NCBI RefSeq assembly: GCF_958445495.1
Contig: NZ_CAUCSQ010000011.1
Coordinates: 1 to 64,000 of the forward strand
DNA: 64,000 nt
Direction: 5' to 3'
DNA from: an uncultured Bacteroides sp.
GTDB taxonomy: Bacteria > Bacteroidota > Bacteroidia > Bacteroidales > Bacteroidaceae
Shown: positions 45,401-53,332 of the stretch, piece after piece
How positions within the stretch are numbered: position 1 is the first letter of the stretch
Layout: each line of letters opens with the position of its first letter
Notes under the pieces: generated by a model
The model's database searches: none
Told to the model about the DNA's origin: nothing
What the model saw: the letters and a program-made list of their open reading frames with translations, nothing else
Program-made: the position numbers and the translations under genes

Positions 45401-45627
45401 GGCACGACAATCGTGTATTCACCGTCGATGTTAGTTATGGCACCGATTGCGGTACCTTTAACCAATACGTTTGCACCGATGACTTCCGCTTGCGTATTAT
45501 CCATGATTTTACCTGTAATTTTTATCTCGTTCTGTGCAAATACCGGCATAGAACAGTAAAAAACAGCAATAAAAGACAATACAAAGAAATGAAGCCATCC
45601 TACTCGATTTTTGCTTTTTCTTTTCAT
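42442..45627 (-). CDS. SusC-family TonB-dependent transporter of the first PUL 2 pair
   Basis: A 1061-residue outer-membrane transporter. A signal peptide (about 1-31) is followed by a carboxypeptidase-regulatory-like domain (about 35-107, VKGTAIGAITNIDGEYTI), TonB box SLDEVVVVAYGTQ (112-124), a plug to about 245 (SLSILKDASATAVFGVRGANG) and a barrel ending in GVNLNF. It has no STN domain, as expected for a locus run by a hybrid two-component regulator. It is separated from the sulfatase by 165 bp that contain a hairpin. Confidence 0.96.
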   Translation of the reverse strand: MKRKSKNRVGWLHFFVLSFIAVFYCSMPVFAQNEIKITGKIMDNTQAEVIGANVLVKGTAIGAITNIDGEYTIVVPNEKSILVFSFIGYQSQEIAVGKNRIINVTLKDDSQSLDEVVVVAYGTQSKATLTGALSTIDTKELIKAPVASISNVLAGAMPGVSTVQSSGQPGEDAADIYVRGAGSLTGEASKPLILVDGVEREFSQIDPNEIESLSILKDASATAVFGVRGANGVVLVTTRRGKSGKPSINVSTITGVQQPMSFARQTGSYEFARYWNMKMRNDRITDKKNYFTREAIEAYRTGSDPIMYPSVNWGDYVYNDFFLQSKNNINISGGNDAVKYFVSLSYLYQNGILKQFDELPYDNNFRYNRYNYRANLDFKLSKTTTMKLSIGGNLAQKQEPNAVEGDNAWVYTQIWSLPFAGPGIVNGVRTRIKGSFTPLAVGAVRDGLDTYWGRGYTQQYKTTLNTDVDITQKLDMLTKGLSVSIKASYDNMFKLNKKRTGGSVEGQWVEYKSFHTDPNKPQTDPDYDKTLIYYPDDSTTSPLIYTENYDRDRNWYIEGRINYDRTFCKDHKVTALFLYNQSRDYYPKKTDGTNAPYQYMPRGYVGFVSRVTYGYRSKYLIDVNAGYNGSENFAPGKNRYGLFPSASVGWVMSEEGFMKKQSIIDYLKWRVSWGRVGSDVGTTDRFMYMPGVWTSGDSYSFGVNNPAGRPGYILGTPGNPDVSWETADKQNYGMDLKMLGNKLSLSFDYFIEKRTGILISPNSFPAVIGSGLPNMNLGKVNNHGYEIALGWNQALKRGFNYYVNANLSFARNKIIYMDEVPNEYDYMNETGGSTKRRKVYQYLRLYQYSDFIQGTDGELTLDPSLPQPNTTVHPGDAMYADLNGDNVVDDKDMARSGYSERPEYVFGMNAGFTYKGFNFSMQWSGAAHVNKMLEIEYRVPFTNGGKRGLLDYFYKKGWTEENQLEAEFPRATKDYQWNASESTLWLRDASYIRLKTLTVGYTFTNKHFLKAIGANSLGISLNGYNLLTFSPLDIIDPESLGNNTGSYPLVKVYSIGVNLNF

Positions 45628-45687
45628 GTAATTGATTTTTGTGTGATTAATATAGTTTTAGTTAAAAGGATTCTTTTTCTTTAATAT

Positions 45688-45718
45688 CCGGACAAGCGAT
45701 GACATACCGCTTGCCCGG
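45688..45718 (-). promoter_or_regulatory. Hairpin in the sulfatase-susC leader
   Basis: Arms 45688-45698 and 45708-45718 pair over 11 bp; on the minus-strand RNA the single mismatch becomes a G-U pair. No U-tract follows in that direction, so it looks more like an RNA-stability or processing element than a terminator. It could set different levels for the sulfatase and the transporter genes. Confidence 0.45.
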
Positions 45719-45792
45719 GTGTGTTAAGCAGAAGAACGGGGGATTATGTGAAAATTGAAAACTGCCGGTTCGCGGACCGTTCCGAAACGTCT

Positions 45793-47244
45793 TTATTTTT
45801 CTATAAGATAAGCAGCGAACGGATCATCTGTTTGAAGTAACCATTCTTTCAGTTGCTTTTTCAACGAATGTACCAGTTCCGGTTTTTCCGCCGCTATGTT
45901 ATTCATTTGATAAATATCCTTTTTCCGGTCGAAGAGTACCGTCTTGTCCAGCTTTCCGTTAGTGGCATGTACGGCAAACGTGTATCTGGAGGTACGCAGG
46001 CCACGATAGCCTGTGGCCGGATTATCGGGTTGAACATAATAATAAGGCTGAACAATCTTTTTATTATCCTTACCGGATAGGATAGAAGCGGATAAGTCGA
46101 ATGTTTGTACCTCCTGTGGTATGTCTTCGGAGAATCCCATCATGGATAGCAAAGTGGGGTACATATCTCCGAAAGCAATCATAGTCCGGTTGTCTATACG
46201 GGGTTTCAACTGTTGAGGCCAGGAAATGATAACGGGGACTCGCATGGATTCTTCATAATATATATCCTTTCCTGCGGAATTATGTGCTCCCATGCAGATA
46301 CCGTGGTCGGAAGTAAATACGACGATAGTGTTATCAAATAAATTCAATCGTTTCAATTCTTTGATTAATCGTCCTATGTTTTCGTCTACACCGGTGATAC
46401 AGGCATAGTAGTCACGTAGGTTGTTACGGAAATAGTCGCCCATTTCAGTGCCTCCGGCAGGAATGTCCGGACGGTTTTTGCATAAGGATTCTACATCGAG
46501 GTCTTTATAAATAGCCTTGTATTTGTCGGGTACTAAATCATAACCTGTGTGAGGCGGATTCATGGAAACGACTAAGGCGAAGGGAGAAGTACCTTTTTCC
46601 TGTTTGGAAAGGAATTCGATAGCACGGTCTACTTCGTATTCCGGTCCCCATTTGTTGACGTAGAAAAAACTGTCGCGCGGAGCAGTATTTTCCCAATACA
46701 TCGGGTGGAGATGGTTGTCATAAGTGCCGTAAGCCACCCAGTAATCGAAACCGTGGCGGCGTTCGGGCGGACACCATTCGTTCCATGCTACTTTACCCCG
46801 GTTGTTATATGTATCTACATAAGGTTTATACGGTGAGTCGAGATGCCATTTCCCGATATATCCCGTGCGATAGTTTTTATCTTTCAGGACGTCGCTCCAA
46901 CAACGGGCTGTTTCCGGTAGTTCCACGCCGTAAGGGGCTGTTTCCGAGTTGCAGTTTCCTATTACCTTATTGTTCATCGGATACATTCCGCTCATCAAGA
47001 TGCCGCGTGCGGGAGATGAAACGGGATAGCAACTGATTGAATTTGTGAAAAGTACTCCTTCGGAAGCTAACTTGTCCAAATGAGGCGTTTGTACGGGTTC
47101 TTTACCGATGCAACCCAGAGCGTCCCCTCTCCATTGGTCTGCCATGATGAATAAAAGGTTCGGTTTCGGCTTCTCTTGTGCCTGAGCAGGGAAAACAAAT
47201 CCTACTGGCAGTAAAAACAAGGCTTGATTGATACGTCGTTTCAT
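45793..47244 (-). CDS. S1-family sulfatase, serine type
   Basis: A 483-residue secreted sulfatase with a signal peptide (about 1-22). It hydrolyses sulfate esters using a formylglycine made from a Ser or Cys. The modification motif is SSPAR at 76-80, so Ser76 is the predicted formylglycine and an anaerobic sulfatase-maturating enzyme encoded elsewhere would be needed. Metal-site motifs are NLLFIMADQWRGDALGC near the N-terminus and VFTSDHGICMGAH near 300; GKWHLDSP supplies the conserved Lys and His. It is the first gene of the PUL 2 cluster, divergent from the regulator, so sulfate removal is probably central to use of this glycan. Positional specificity cannot be read by eye. Confidence 0.93.
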   Translation of the reverse strand: MKRRINQALFLLPVGFVFPAQAQEKPKPNLLFIMADQWRGDALGCIGKEPVQTPHLDKLASEGVLFTNSISCYPVSSPARGILMSGMYPMNNKVIGNCNSETAPYGVELPETARCWSDVLKDKNYRTGYIGKWHLDSPYKPYVDTYNNRGKVAWNEWCPPERRHGFDYWVAYGTYDNHLHPMYWENTAPRDSFFYVNKWGPEYEVDRAIEFLSKQEKGTSPFALVVSMNPPHTGYDLVPDKYKAIYKDLDVESLCKNRPDIPAGGTEMGDYFRNNLRDYYACITGVDENIGRLIKELKRLNLFDNTIVVFTSDHGICMGAHNSAGKDIYYEESMRVPVIISWPQQLKPRIDNRTMIAFGDMYPTLLSMMGFSEDIPQEVQTFDLSASILSGKDNKKIVQPYYYVQPDNPATGYRGLRTSRYTFAVHATNGKLDKTVLFDRKKDIYQMNNIAAEKPELVHSLKKQLKEWLLQTDDPFAAYLIEK

Positions 47245-47297
47245 ATATTACATTTTTAATTATCGGTCAACATTCCAGCTCTTTATTAAGGTTAATG

Positions 47298-47305
47298 CAA
47301 AGGTA
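47298..47305 (-). promoter_or_regulatory. Putative -7 box of the PUL 2 operon
   Basis: The minus strand reads TACCTTTG, matching TAnnTTTG, 53 bp upstream of the sulfatase start. No -33 TTTG is visible at the expected distance, which fits a promoter needing an activator. The region up to 47444 should hold the regulator's binding site. Confidence 0.45.
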
Positions 47306-47444
47306 GGCTACACCCCCGTCAGAGGAGTTGAGCGTTTCATTCATTCATACTTAGTGTTTTATTCAAGTTGCGATTAATTAGGTTTTTTTGCAGGATATCT
47401 CATTAATAATTTGTTCCTTTGTGACTATCCTAATCTGATATTTT

Positions 47445-50400
47445 ATGAACAAAACAATATTCTCTTTCTTTTTATGGGCATTTCTATTGTTTTCTACCTT
47501 TCCGGCTCATGCGCTTTTGGAACAGAATTTCAAGAAACTGAATATGCAGGACGGATTGGCCGATAATTCCGTCTATTCCATTTTTAAGGACAGGGACGGT
47601 TTTGTCTGGTTCGGTACGGGAGATGGATTAAGCCGGTATGACGGGAAGAATATTCGTAATTTTACTTCGGATAAGTATAATCTGAACATCAGGCAGATGT
47701 ATGATACGTCGGATGGTACGCTTCTTTTTCTAGCAGGCAATCGTTTGCATTGTTTCGACCGTTACCGTGAATGTTTTGTCGGGATTTCCGGTTTGAACGG
47801 TCAGCCCTGTTACAAGACAAATGGATTAGTGCTTCTGAATGATTCTACTTATTGGTCGATAACGGGAAATAAACTGCATTTATTGAAACGGGAACTTCGT
47901 GAAAGGCCGGGTACGAAAGAAACGGTTTGTTCTTTCCGGGTCCTGAAAGAGTTTGTGTTGGCGGATGATAAAGAGATTGTCAATACTATTTGCGAATCGC
48001 CGGACAAGGAGGAGTTATTCCTGACAACGAAAAGCTGTAAACTGTTGGTCTTCAATCTGCAAACGGAACAACTGGAGAATACCATACCTCTATTTGCCGA
48101 AATGCCCGATTCATACATTGTTTCTTCCACGTTCTGTGATAAGGGATATTTGTGGATAGCCATGATTGGCGGTGGAGTACTGCGTTATGATTTGCAGAGT
48201 CATTCTTTGGATTCCTTTTCAAGGCATTCAAAAGAGGGGCGGACTTTATCTCACGATGACGTGTATGCCTTTATTGCTGTCGGTGATAAATATATGGCGG
48301 CGACCTGGAACGGATATACCGTATTCTCTTTTGATAAAAAGTCCGGTAATGTGACGACTGAAGTAAACAATTGCATTGCCCGCCTTTCTCATCATATTGA
48401 ATCCCGGATGCTTTCTGCTTACTATGACCCGGAGGGATTGGTTTATTTCGGAACGCACGGCGGCGGAGTGATTATCCTCGACCTTAGGGAACAGTTTTAT
48501 GAGAGATTCAGCCAAAGCGAGGCAAATGAAATTTGCGATATGGTGTCCGACGACAAAGGATATATCTGGCTGGCAACCTTTCATGGGGAAATCATGTGCA
48601 GTGACACTCCTTTTGACTCTTCCGCAACCTTGAACTTTATTCCGAAGAATATTCCTTTTATTGATGGAAAGGCGACGCTTTGTGCGGTGAAAGATGAAGA
48701 AGGAAATCTTTGGTTTGGGCATTCGGATGCTTCAATCAGTTGTTGGCAAACCGTTTCCGGCAAGTTTACAGAGTATGTTCTGCCTGCTGAATATAGGCAG
48801 AATAACGGTGCGGAACATCCTGCTGTTTATGTATGGAAGCTATTTATAGACAGTAAGCACCGTTTGTGGGTAGGCACGAGGAATGGTTTGCTGCTCTTTG
48901 ACCGGGTGACAAAGAGCTTTTCTCCTGTTTCTACGGCAGACGGCGATTTATTGAAAGGGCTCTCCATACGCGCCATGGCCGAAGGACGGAATGGAGAGCT
49001 TTGGTTGGGTGGTCCGGACGGATTACGTAAGCTGGTGGTGGCAGCCGATGGAAAAGTGACTGTTAAAGGGAACTATGAGGCAGGTGCGGGACTCAGTGCC
49101 CGGTATGTCCGCGCTTTGCTTGCTTCCGGAGACGGGCAACTTTATATCGGCTATACCGACGGATTGGGAATTCTAGCCCCAGCAAAAGATTCGATACAAC
49201 ACTTCTATACAACTCGTGACGGGATATGCAGCAACTTTGTCACTTGTATCACAGAAGATGAAAAAGGACATATCTGGTTGGGTACAAATTCGGGAATATC
49301 CCGTTACAGCCGTCATCAGAACTTATTTTATAATTACTATATTTCGGGCAGTAACCGTTCAGTGATGCGGATGGGCGGTACTTTGTTCTTTGGCAACAAC
49401 TATGCCCTGACTTATTTTAATTCGGACGCGCTGACAGTCGTTTCCCCGATAAAGAAAAATGTGTTGCTCGACCTGGAAGTGAATAATAAACGTGTAATGA
49501 TTGGCGAGAAGATAAACGGGCAGGTAATATTACAGAAGGGGCTTTCGTACACCGATAGAATCGTATTGGATTATGCCAATCGTGACTTTTCCCTTTCATT
49601 TAGCAATCTGCTTTATTCCGAAGAACATCAGAAATACAACTACCGTTTGCTTCCTTACCAGAATGAATGGATAGCGTGTGACGGGGGTGATAAAGCCACT
49701 TATACTAACCTGCCTGCCGGGAATTATATGTTTGAAGTGAAAAGTGTCTATCCGGACGGGACAGACAGCGCGGTCAAGGTTTTGTCGGTACGTATCCTGC
49801 CGCATTGGAGCCAGACCGTATGGTTCCGTTTGTGCCTGTTGCTGGTTGCTGTTTTGATGACTTGCTATGGTGTGTATAGGATTCGCCGCGAGCAACGGAG
49901 GATAAAACGTGAACTGCTTCTGAAGCATGAACTGTTCGTCTCTAATATGGAACGCGAAAAAGAAAAACAAATCCGTGAGGAACGGGAAAGATTCTTCACT
50001 TATGTAGCTCACGAGTTGCGGACACCGTTGACATTGGTACTTTCTCCGTTGCAGGAACTATTACATAGAAAGACAAATGTAGATTCTGATTACAAAACCC
50101 TTTCATTAATGTATGACAATGGAAACTCCCTTCAACGTTTGGTGAATGACTTTCTGAATGTGCAAAAAATTGAGGCAGGCATGATGAAACTTTGTCTTTC
50201 GGAGATTAATATCATGGCGTTATTGCAGGAAATAGCGGATACTTTCCGGCCGATGGCAGTGTCGGGGAAAATAGAGTACACCGTTGATTTGCCGGATAAA
50301 GGCATTCTTTTGTGGGTAGATGTGGAAAAAGTATCGTCTGCGGTTCGTAATTTATTGTCGAATGCATTTAAATATACCGGGGCAGGTGGGAATATCACCC

Positions 50401-51542
50401 TTTCTGTGAAAGAAAATACGATTGACGAAAAGGAATACTGCCGGATTGCGGTAGCCGACACGGGAAAAGGAATCTCACCTGATTTGCAGGACCGCGTTTT
50501 TGAATCGTTCGTCACGGGCGATGTTTCTCCTTCTTTTTCCACTAAAGTAGGAATCGGTTTGCGGATTGTGAAGAATACGATGGATTTGCATCATGGTACA
50601 GTAGACTTGCAAAGCGTACCGGGGGAAGGCTGTGTGTTTATTCTGAATTTTCCGAAAGGAAAAGAACATTTTGCGGATGATAATTGCGAGGAAACAACCT
50701 ATAGGCAGGTTACTGGCGAAATTGTGGAAGAAAATGAGGGGAGGGAACCGGAAGAAACGGTTGGGGGTGTTACAACTGCTGTTCCGAAACATAAACCGGC
50801 TTTGTTGATTATTGAAGATAATCCCGATATTCGCCGGTATATTGTAAGTCTTTTCCAGGGCAATTACCGTGTTCTGGAGGCTGCCGACGGTGAAGAAGGA
50901 GTAATTCTGGCTGTCCGGCATGTGCCGGATTTAATTATTTCCGATATTATGATGCCGGTAAAAGATGGTTTCACTTGTTGCAAAGAAATCCGGGAACAGG
51001 TAGAAACAGCGCATATCCCTATCCTGATGTTGACAGCGAAAGCAGAGGATACGGATGTTATCAGGAGTGCGCAGGTCGGCGTGGACGATTACATGATGAA
51101 ACCGTTCAACCCGGAGATATTGAAAGCCAAAGCTGAGAACCTGATTCTGCGTAGAGAACATCTAAAACGGATTTATACGAAGTCGTTGATGTTGAAGCAG
51201 GCAGAACCGGAGACTGAAGAAGATGAATTTATGCAGAAAGTAATCAATGTGATAGAAGCGAACTTAGCTAACGAGAATTTCAGTGTACAGATGCTTGCCG
51301 ACCGGTTGAATATGTCTCAACCTACTCTGTATCGGAAGATAAAAGAACGAAGTGAACTTTCTGTCATCAAAGTGATTCGTAGCGTGCGCATGAGTAAAGC
51401 GGCTTCATTGATTATGGAGCATAAATATTCTGTCATGGAAGTATCGGAGATGGTCGGGTTCAATGACCCGAATACATTCCGTAAGCACTTCATGGAACAG
51501 TTCGGCGTGCTTCCTTCAAGGTATGCCGAACGGGAGAAATAA
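47445..51542 (+). CDS. Hybrid two-component system sensor-regulator (HTCS) of PUL 2
   Basis: A 1365-residue fusion of sensor kinase and response regulator. A signal peptide is followed by a periplasmic two-component-regulator propeller (about 25-700, repeated KDRDGFVWFGTGDGLSRYDG-like blades) and a Y_Y_Y domain (about 700-785). A membrane helix at about 793-813 leads to a HisKA domain (phosphorylated His856 in HELRTP), a HATPase domain (about 945-1085), a receiver (Asp1167 in SDIMMPVKDG) and an AraC-type HTH (about 1260-1365). It should bind a breakdown product in the periplasm and activate the PUL 2 promoter. It is divergent from the sulfatase with 200 bp between starts. Confidence 0.97.
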   Translation: MNKTIFSFFLWAFLLFSTFPAHALLEQNFKKLNMQDGLADNSVYSIFKDRDGFVWFGTGDGLSRYDGKNIRNFTSDKYNLNIRQMYDTSDGTLLFLAGNRLHCFDRYRECFVGISGLNGQPCYKTNGLVLLNDSTYWSITGNKLHLLKRELRERPGTKETVCSFRVLKEFVLADDKEIVNTICESPDKEELFLTTKSCKLLVFNLQTEQLENTIPLFAEMPDSYIVSSTFCDKGYLWIAMIGGGVLRYDLQSHSLDSFSRHSKEGRTLSHDDVYAFIAVGDKYMAATWNGYTVFSFDKKSGNVTTEVNNCIARLSHHIESRMLSAYYDPEGLVYFGTHGGGVIILDLREQFYERFSQSEANEICDMVSDDKGYIWLATFHGEIMCSDTPFDSSATLNFIPKNIPFIDGKATLCAVKDEEGNLWFGHSDASISCWQTVSGKFTEYVLPAEYRQNNGAEHPAVYVWKLFIDSKHRLWVGTRNGLLLFDRVTKSFSPVSTADGDLLKGLSIRAMAEGRNGELWLGGPDGLRKLVVAADGKVTVKGNYEAGAGLSARYVRALLASGDGQLYIGYTDGLGILAPAKDSIQHFYTTRDGICSNFVTCITEDEKGHIWLGTNSGISRYSRHQNLFYNYYISGSNRSVMRMGGTLFFGNNYALTYFNSDALTVVSPIKKNVLLDLEVNNKRVMIGEKINGQVILQKGLSYTDRIVLDYANRDFSLSFSNLLYSEEHQKYNYRLLPYQNEWIACDGGDKATYTNLPAGNYMFEVKSVYPDGTDSAVKVLSVRILPHWSQTVWFRLCLLLVAVLMTCYGVYRIRREQRRIKRELLLKHELFVSNMEREKEKQIREERERFFTYVAHELRTPLTLVLSPLQELLHRKTNVDSDYKTLSLMYDNGNSLQRLVNDFLNVQKIEAGMMKLCLSEINIMALLQEIADTFRPMAVSGKIEYTVDLPDKGILLWVDVEKVSSAVRNLLSNAFKYTGAGGNITLSVKENTIDEKEYCRIAVADTGKGISPDLQDRVFESFVTGDVSPSFSTKVGIGLRIVKNTMDLHHGTVDLQSVPGEGCVFILNFPKGKEHFADDNCEETTYRQVTGEIVEENEGREPEETVGGVTTAVPKHKPALLIIEDNPDIRRYIVSLFQGNYRVLEAADGEEGVILAVRHVPDLIISDIMMPVKDGFTCCKEIREQVETAHIPILMLTAKAEDTDVIRSAQVGVDDYMMKPFNPEILKAKAENLILRREHLKRIYTKSLMLKQAEPETEEDEFMQKVINVIEANLANENFSVQMLADRLNMSQPTLYRKIKERSELSVIKVIRSVRMSKAASLIMEHKYSVMEVSEMVGFNDPNTFRKHFMEQFGVLPSRYAEREK

Positions 51543-51584
51543 AAAGCCCATCCCGTATTATATCCGGAATGAGCTTTTATTTTT
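51542..51584. terminator. Bidirectional terminator between HTCS and barrel gene
   Basis: A stem of about 14 bp (51542-51555 with 51565-51578). In the minus direction both mismatches become G-U pairs and the hairpin is followed by U-rich sequence. It lies directly after the HTCS stop and 20 bp past the end of the convergent barrel gene. Confidence 0.7.
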
Positions 51585-51602
51585 ACGTTTTATTCGTTTG
51601 CC

Positions 51603-53327
51603 TTAGAAACGGAAACTCAATCCTCCTAAAAAGTTGAACCCTTCGGCGGGATAACCCAAGTAATATTGGTATTTCTTATTCAATAAGTTACGTACCTGTG
51701 CATAGACAGATACTCCTTTGAATACATTATAATCCGCCCCGATATGCACATCGTTGATTGCGTTCATCTTTGCATATCCCTTTACTTCTTTCCGGTCTAT
51801 ATAATCATAGCCCAGATTCACATTGAGAGCTGTGAACGGATGGATGCGGACGTTGAAAGACATCTCGTTGACGGGTTTTACAGCTAATAGATACTCTTTG
51901 GTTTTACTGTCCCAGTTACGGTAAGTGTATTTCGCCGATAAAGAAATGATTTCTTTGTAATCATAGCTGATTTCTCCTCCAGCATAAAAATTGTCCGTAT
52001 TGTCTTGTGAGAAATTCAGGTAAGATTCGAAATGGGTGATACTGGGGCTTCCGAGAACTGAATATGACAAGTCGTTTTTCAAGTTCTGGTATCCTCCGTA
52101 GATATTGAGCCATACGCCGGGGTAAGGGCTGGCTTTAAACCCGATTGTCCCGTTGATTTGTTCGTAAGTGTCATAGGGACGTTCTACATATCCCCAATCG
52201 GGGGAAGTCTTTACATCCGGCAATTCGCTGTAAGGACATACGCTTTCCAGCCTGCGGAAATCGTTTAGCAGTTTCCCTCCTGTGGCTTTGGCATAAAATA
52301 CATAGCTGTTGGAAAGGATGTATTGTGCGGTTACATCCGGTGATACGCGGACAGTCTCGTCAAATCCGAAAGATAAATCGACATTCGCCCCTATATGCAG
52401 TTTCCAGTTGTCGTTATCTAATTCGTAATAAGGGTTCAAGAGAAGAGCCGTATAATTCTTGAAATATTTGCTCCCATCGGAAATATTCTGGGTATATCCG
52501 CTATACAGGAAATTATTCATAGCCAGGGCGATTGTGACGGACTGGAAGTCATTGATTGTTCCTGTGACATCTCCCTGGGTACGTATGACGGTTTCCTTGA
52601 TTGAAGTGTTGGCCGCATTCTCGTTCATCATGTTATGCTGGCGCTCATACATTAATAGATTGGTTTCTGCGTTGAAACGCAAGGGGGCTGTTTCATCAAG
52701 GAAACGGACGCCGGCGTGAATGTCGCCGGATGTGAATTTCTGCTTGCCGTTTACGCTTCCCGGTTTGAAATTGAAATTGCTCAACCCGAAATTCCCGGCA
52801 ATATTCAAATCTAACCTGTCAAACTGATGCGTATAGTCTATATTGGCGCGCGTACGATAATAAAATGCATTCCATTTCTCGTCATTGACGGAAGGAACAG
52901 TCAGTTTTCCGTCCATTCCGTCCATTTGGAAACGTACATTCAGCTTGTCCTTCTTTGACAGGCGGAACAGATAGTTGGCGAGAACATCCAGATTGCCGTA
53001 GTTGCCGTATCCGGCACGTACATATCCGGGAACCACGTCCGGCTGCATTTCTTTTCCCGCGTAAGGACGCATCGGGCTTGCAGGGACGGAAGTAGCGGGG
53101 AAGAAGGTCGTAGCGTATTCTACGTCTTTCTTGCTGACTGTCGGTTCTTCGACTTTGGGCAAGACATTCACTTTTGAAGCGTCCATGATGTCCGGATTGT
53201 ATTCTTGTTCGACGACAACGGTACGGTTCATGGTCGTATCTTTCGGCTGGCTGGTCTGGGCTTGGAGATGGGCAGGCATGGAAACCGCCCATGAGAGTCC
53301 TCCTATTATGTAAAGAAATCGTTTCAT
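51603..53327 (-). CDS. Outer-membrane beta-barrel protein (TonB-receptor-like, no obvious plug)
   Basis: A 574-residue secreted protein with a signal peptide (about 1-23) and a run of amphipathic strands of alternating polarity ending in GLSFRF, the classic C-terminal barrel signature. The last half resembles TonB-dependent receptor barrels (VSVYAQVRNLLNKKYQYYLGYPAEG), but the N-terminus has only about 80 residues before the first strands and no recognisable plug. An in-frame TTG overlaps the stop of the TPR gene; ATG 53327 starts 5 bp after that stop and is preferred. The tight coupling to the TPR gene suggests the two form one envelope complex. Function unknown. Confidence 0.75.
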   Translation of the reverse strand: MKRFLYIIGGLSWAVSMPAHLQAQTSQPKDTTMNRTVVVEQEYNPDIMDASKVNVLPKVEEPTVSKKDVEYATTFFPATSVPASPMRPYAGKEMQPDVVPGYVRAGYGNYGNLDVLANYLFRLSKKDKLNVRFQMDGMDGKLTVPSVNDEKWNAFYYRTRANIDYTHQFDRLDLNIAGNFGLSNFNFKPGSVNGKQKFTSGDIHAGVRFLDETAPLRFNAETNLLMYERQHNMMNENAANTSIKETVIRTQGDVTGTINDFQSVTIALAMNNFLYSGYTQNISDGSKYFKNYTALLLNPYYELDNDNWKLHIGANVDLSFGFDETVRVSPDVTAQYILSNSYVFYAKATGGKLLNDFRRLESVCPYSELPDVKTSPDWGYVERPYDTYEQINGTIGFKASPYPGVWLNIYGGYQNLKNDLSYSVLGSPSITHFESYLNFSQDNTDNFYAGGEISYDYKEIISLSAKYTYRNWDSKTKEYLLAVKPVNEMSFNVRIHPFTALNVNLGYDYIDRKEVKGYAKMNAINDVHIGADYNVFKGVSVYAQVRNLLNKKYQYYLGYPAEGFNFLGGLSFRF

Positions 53328-53332
53328 ATCTT

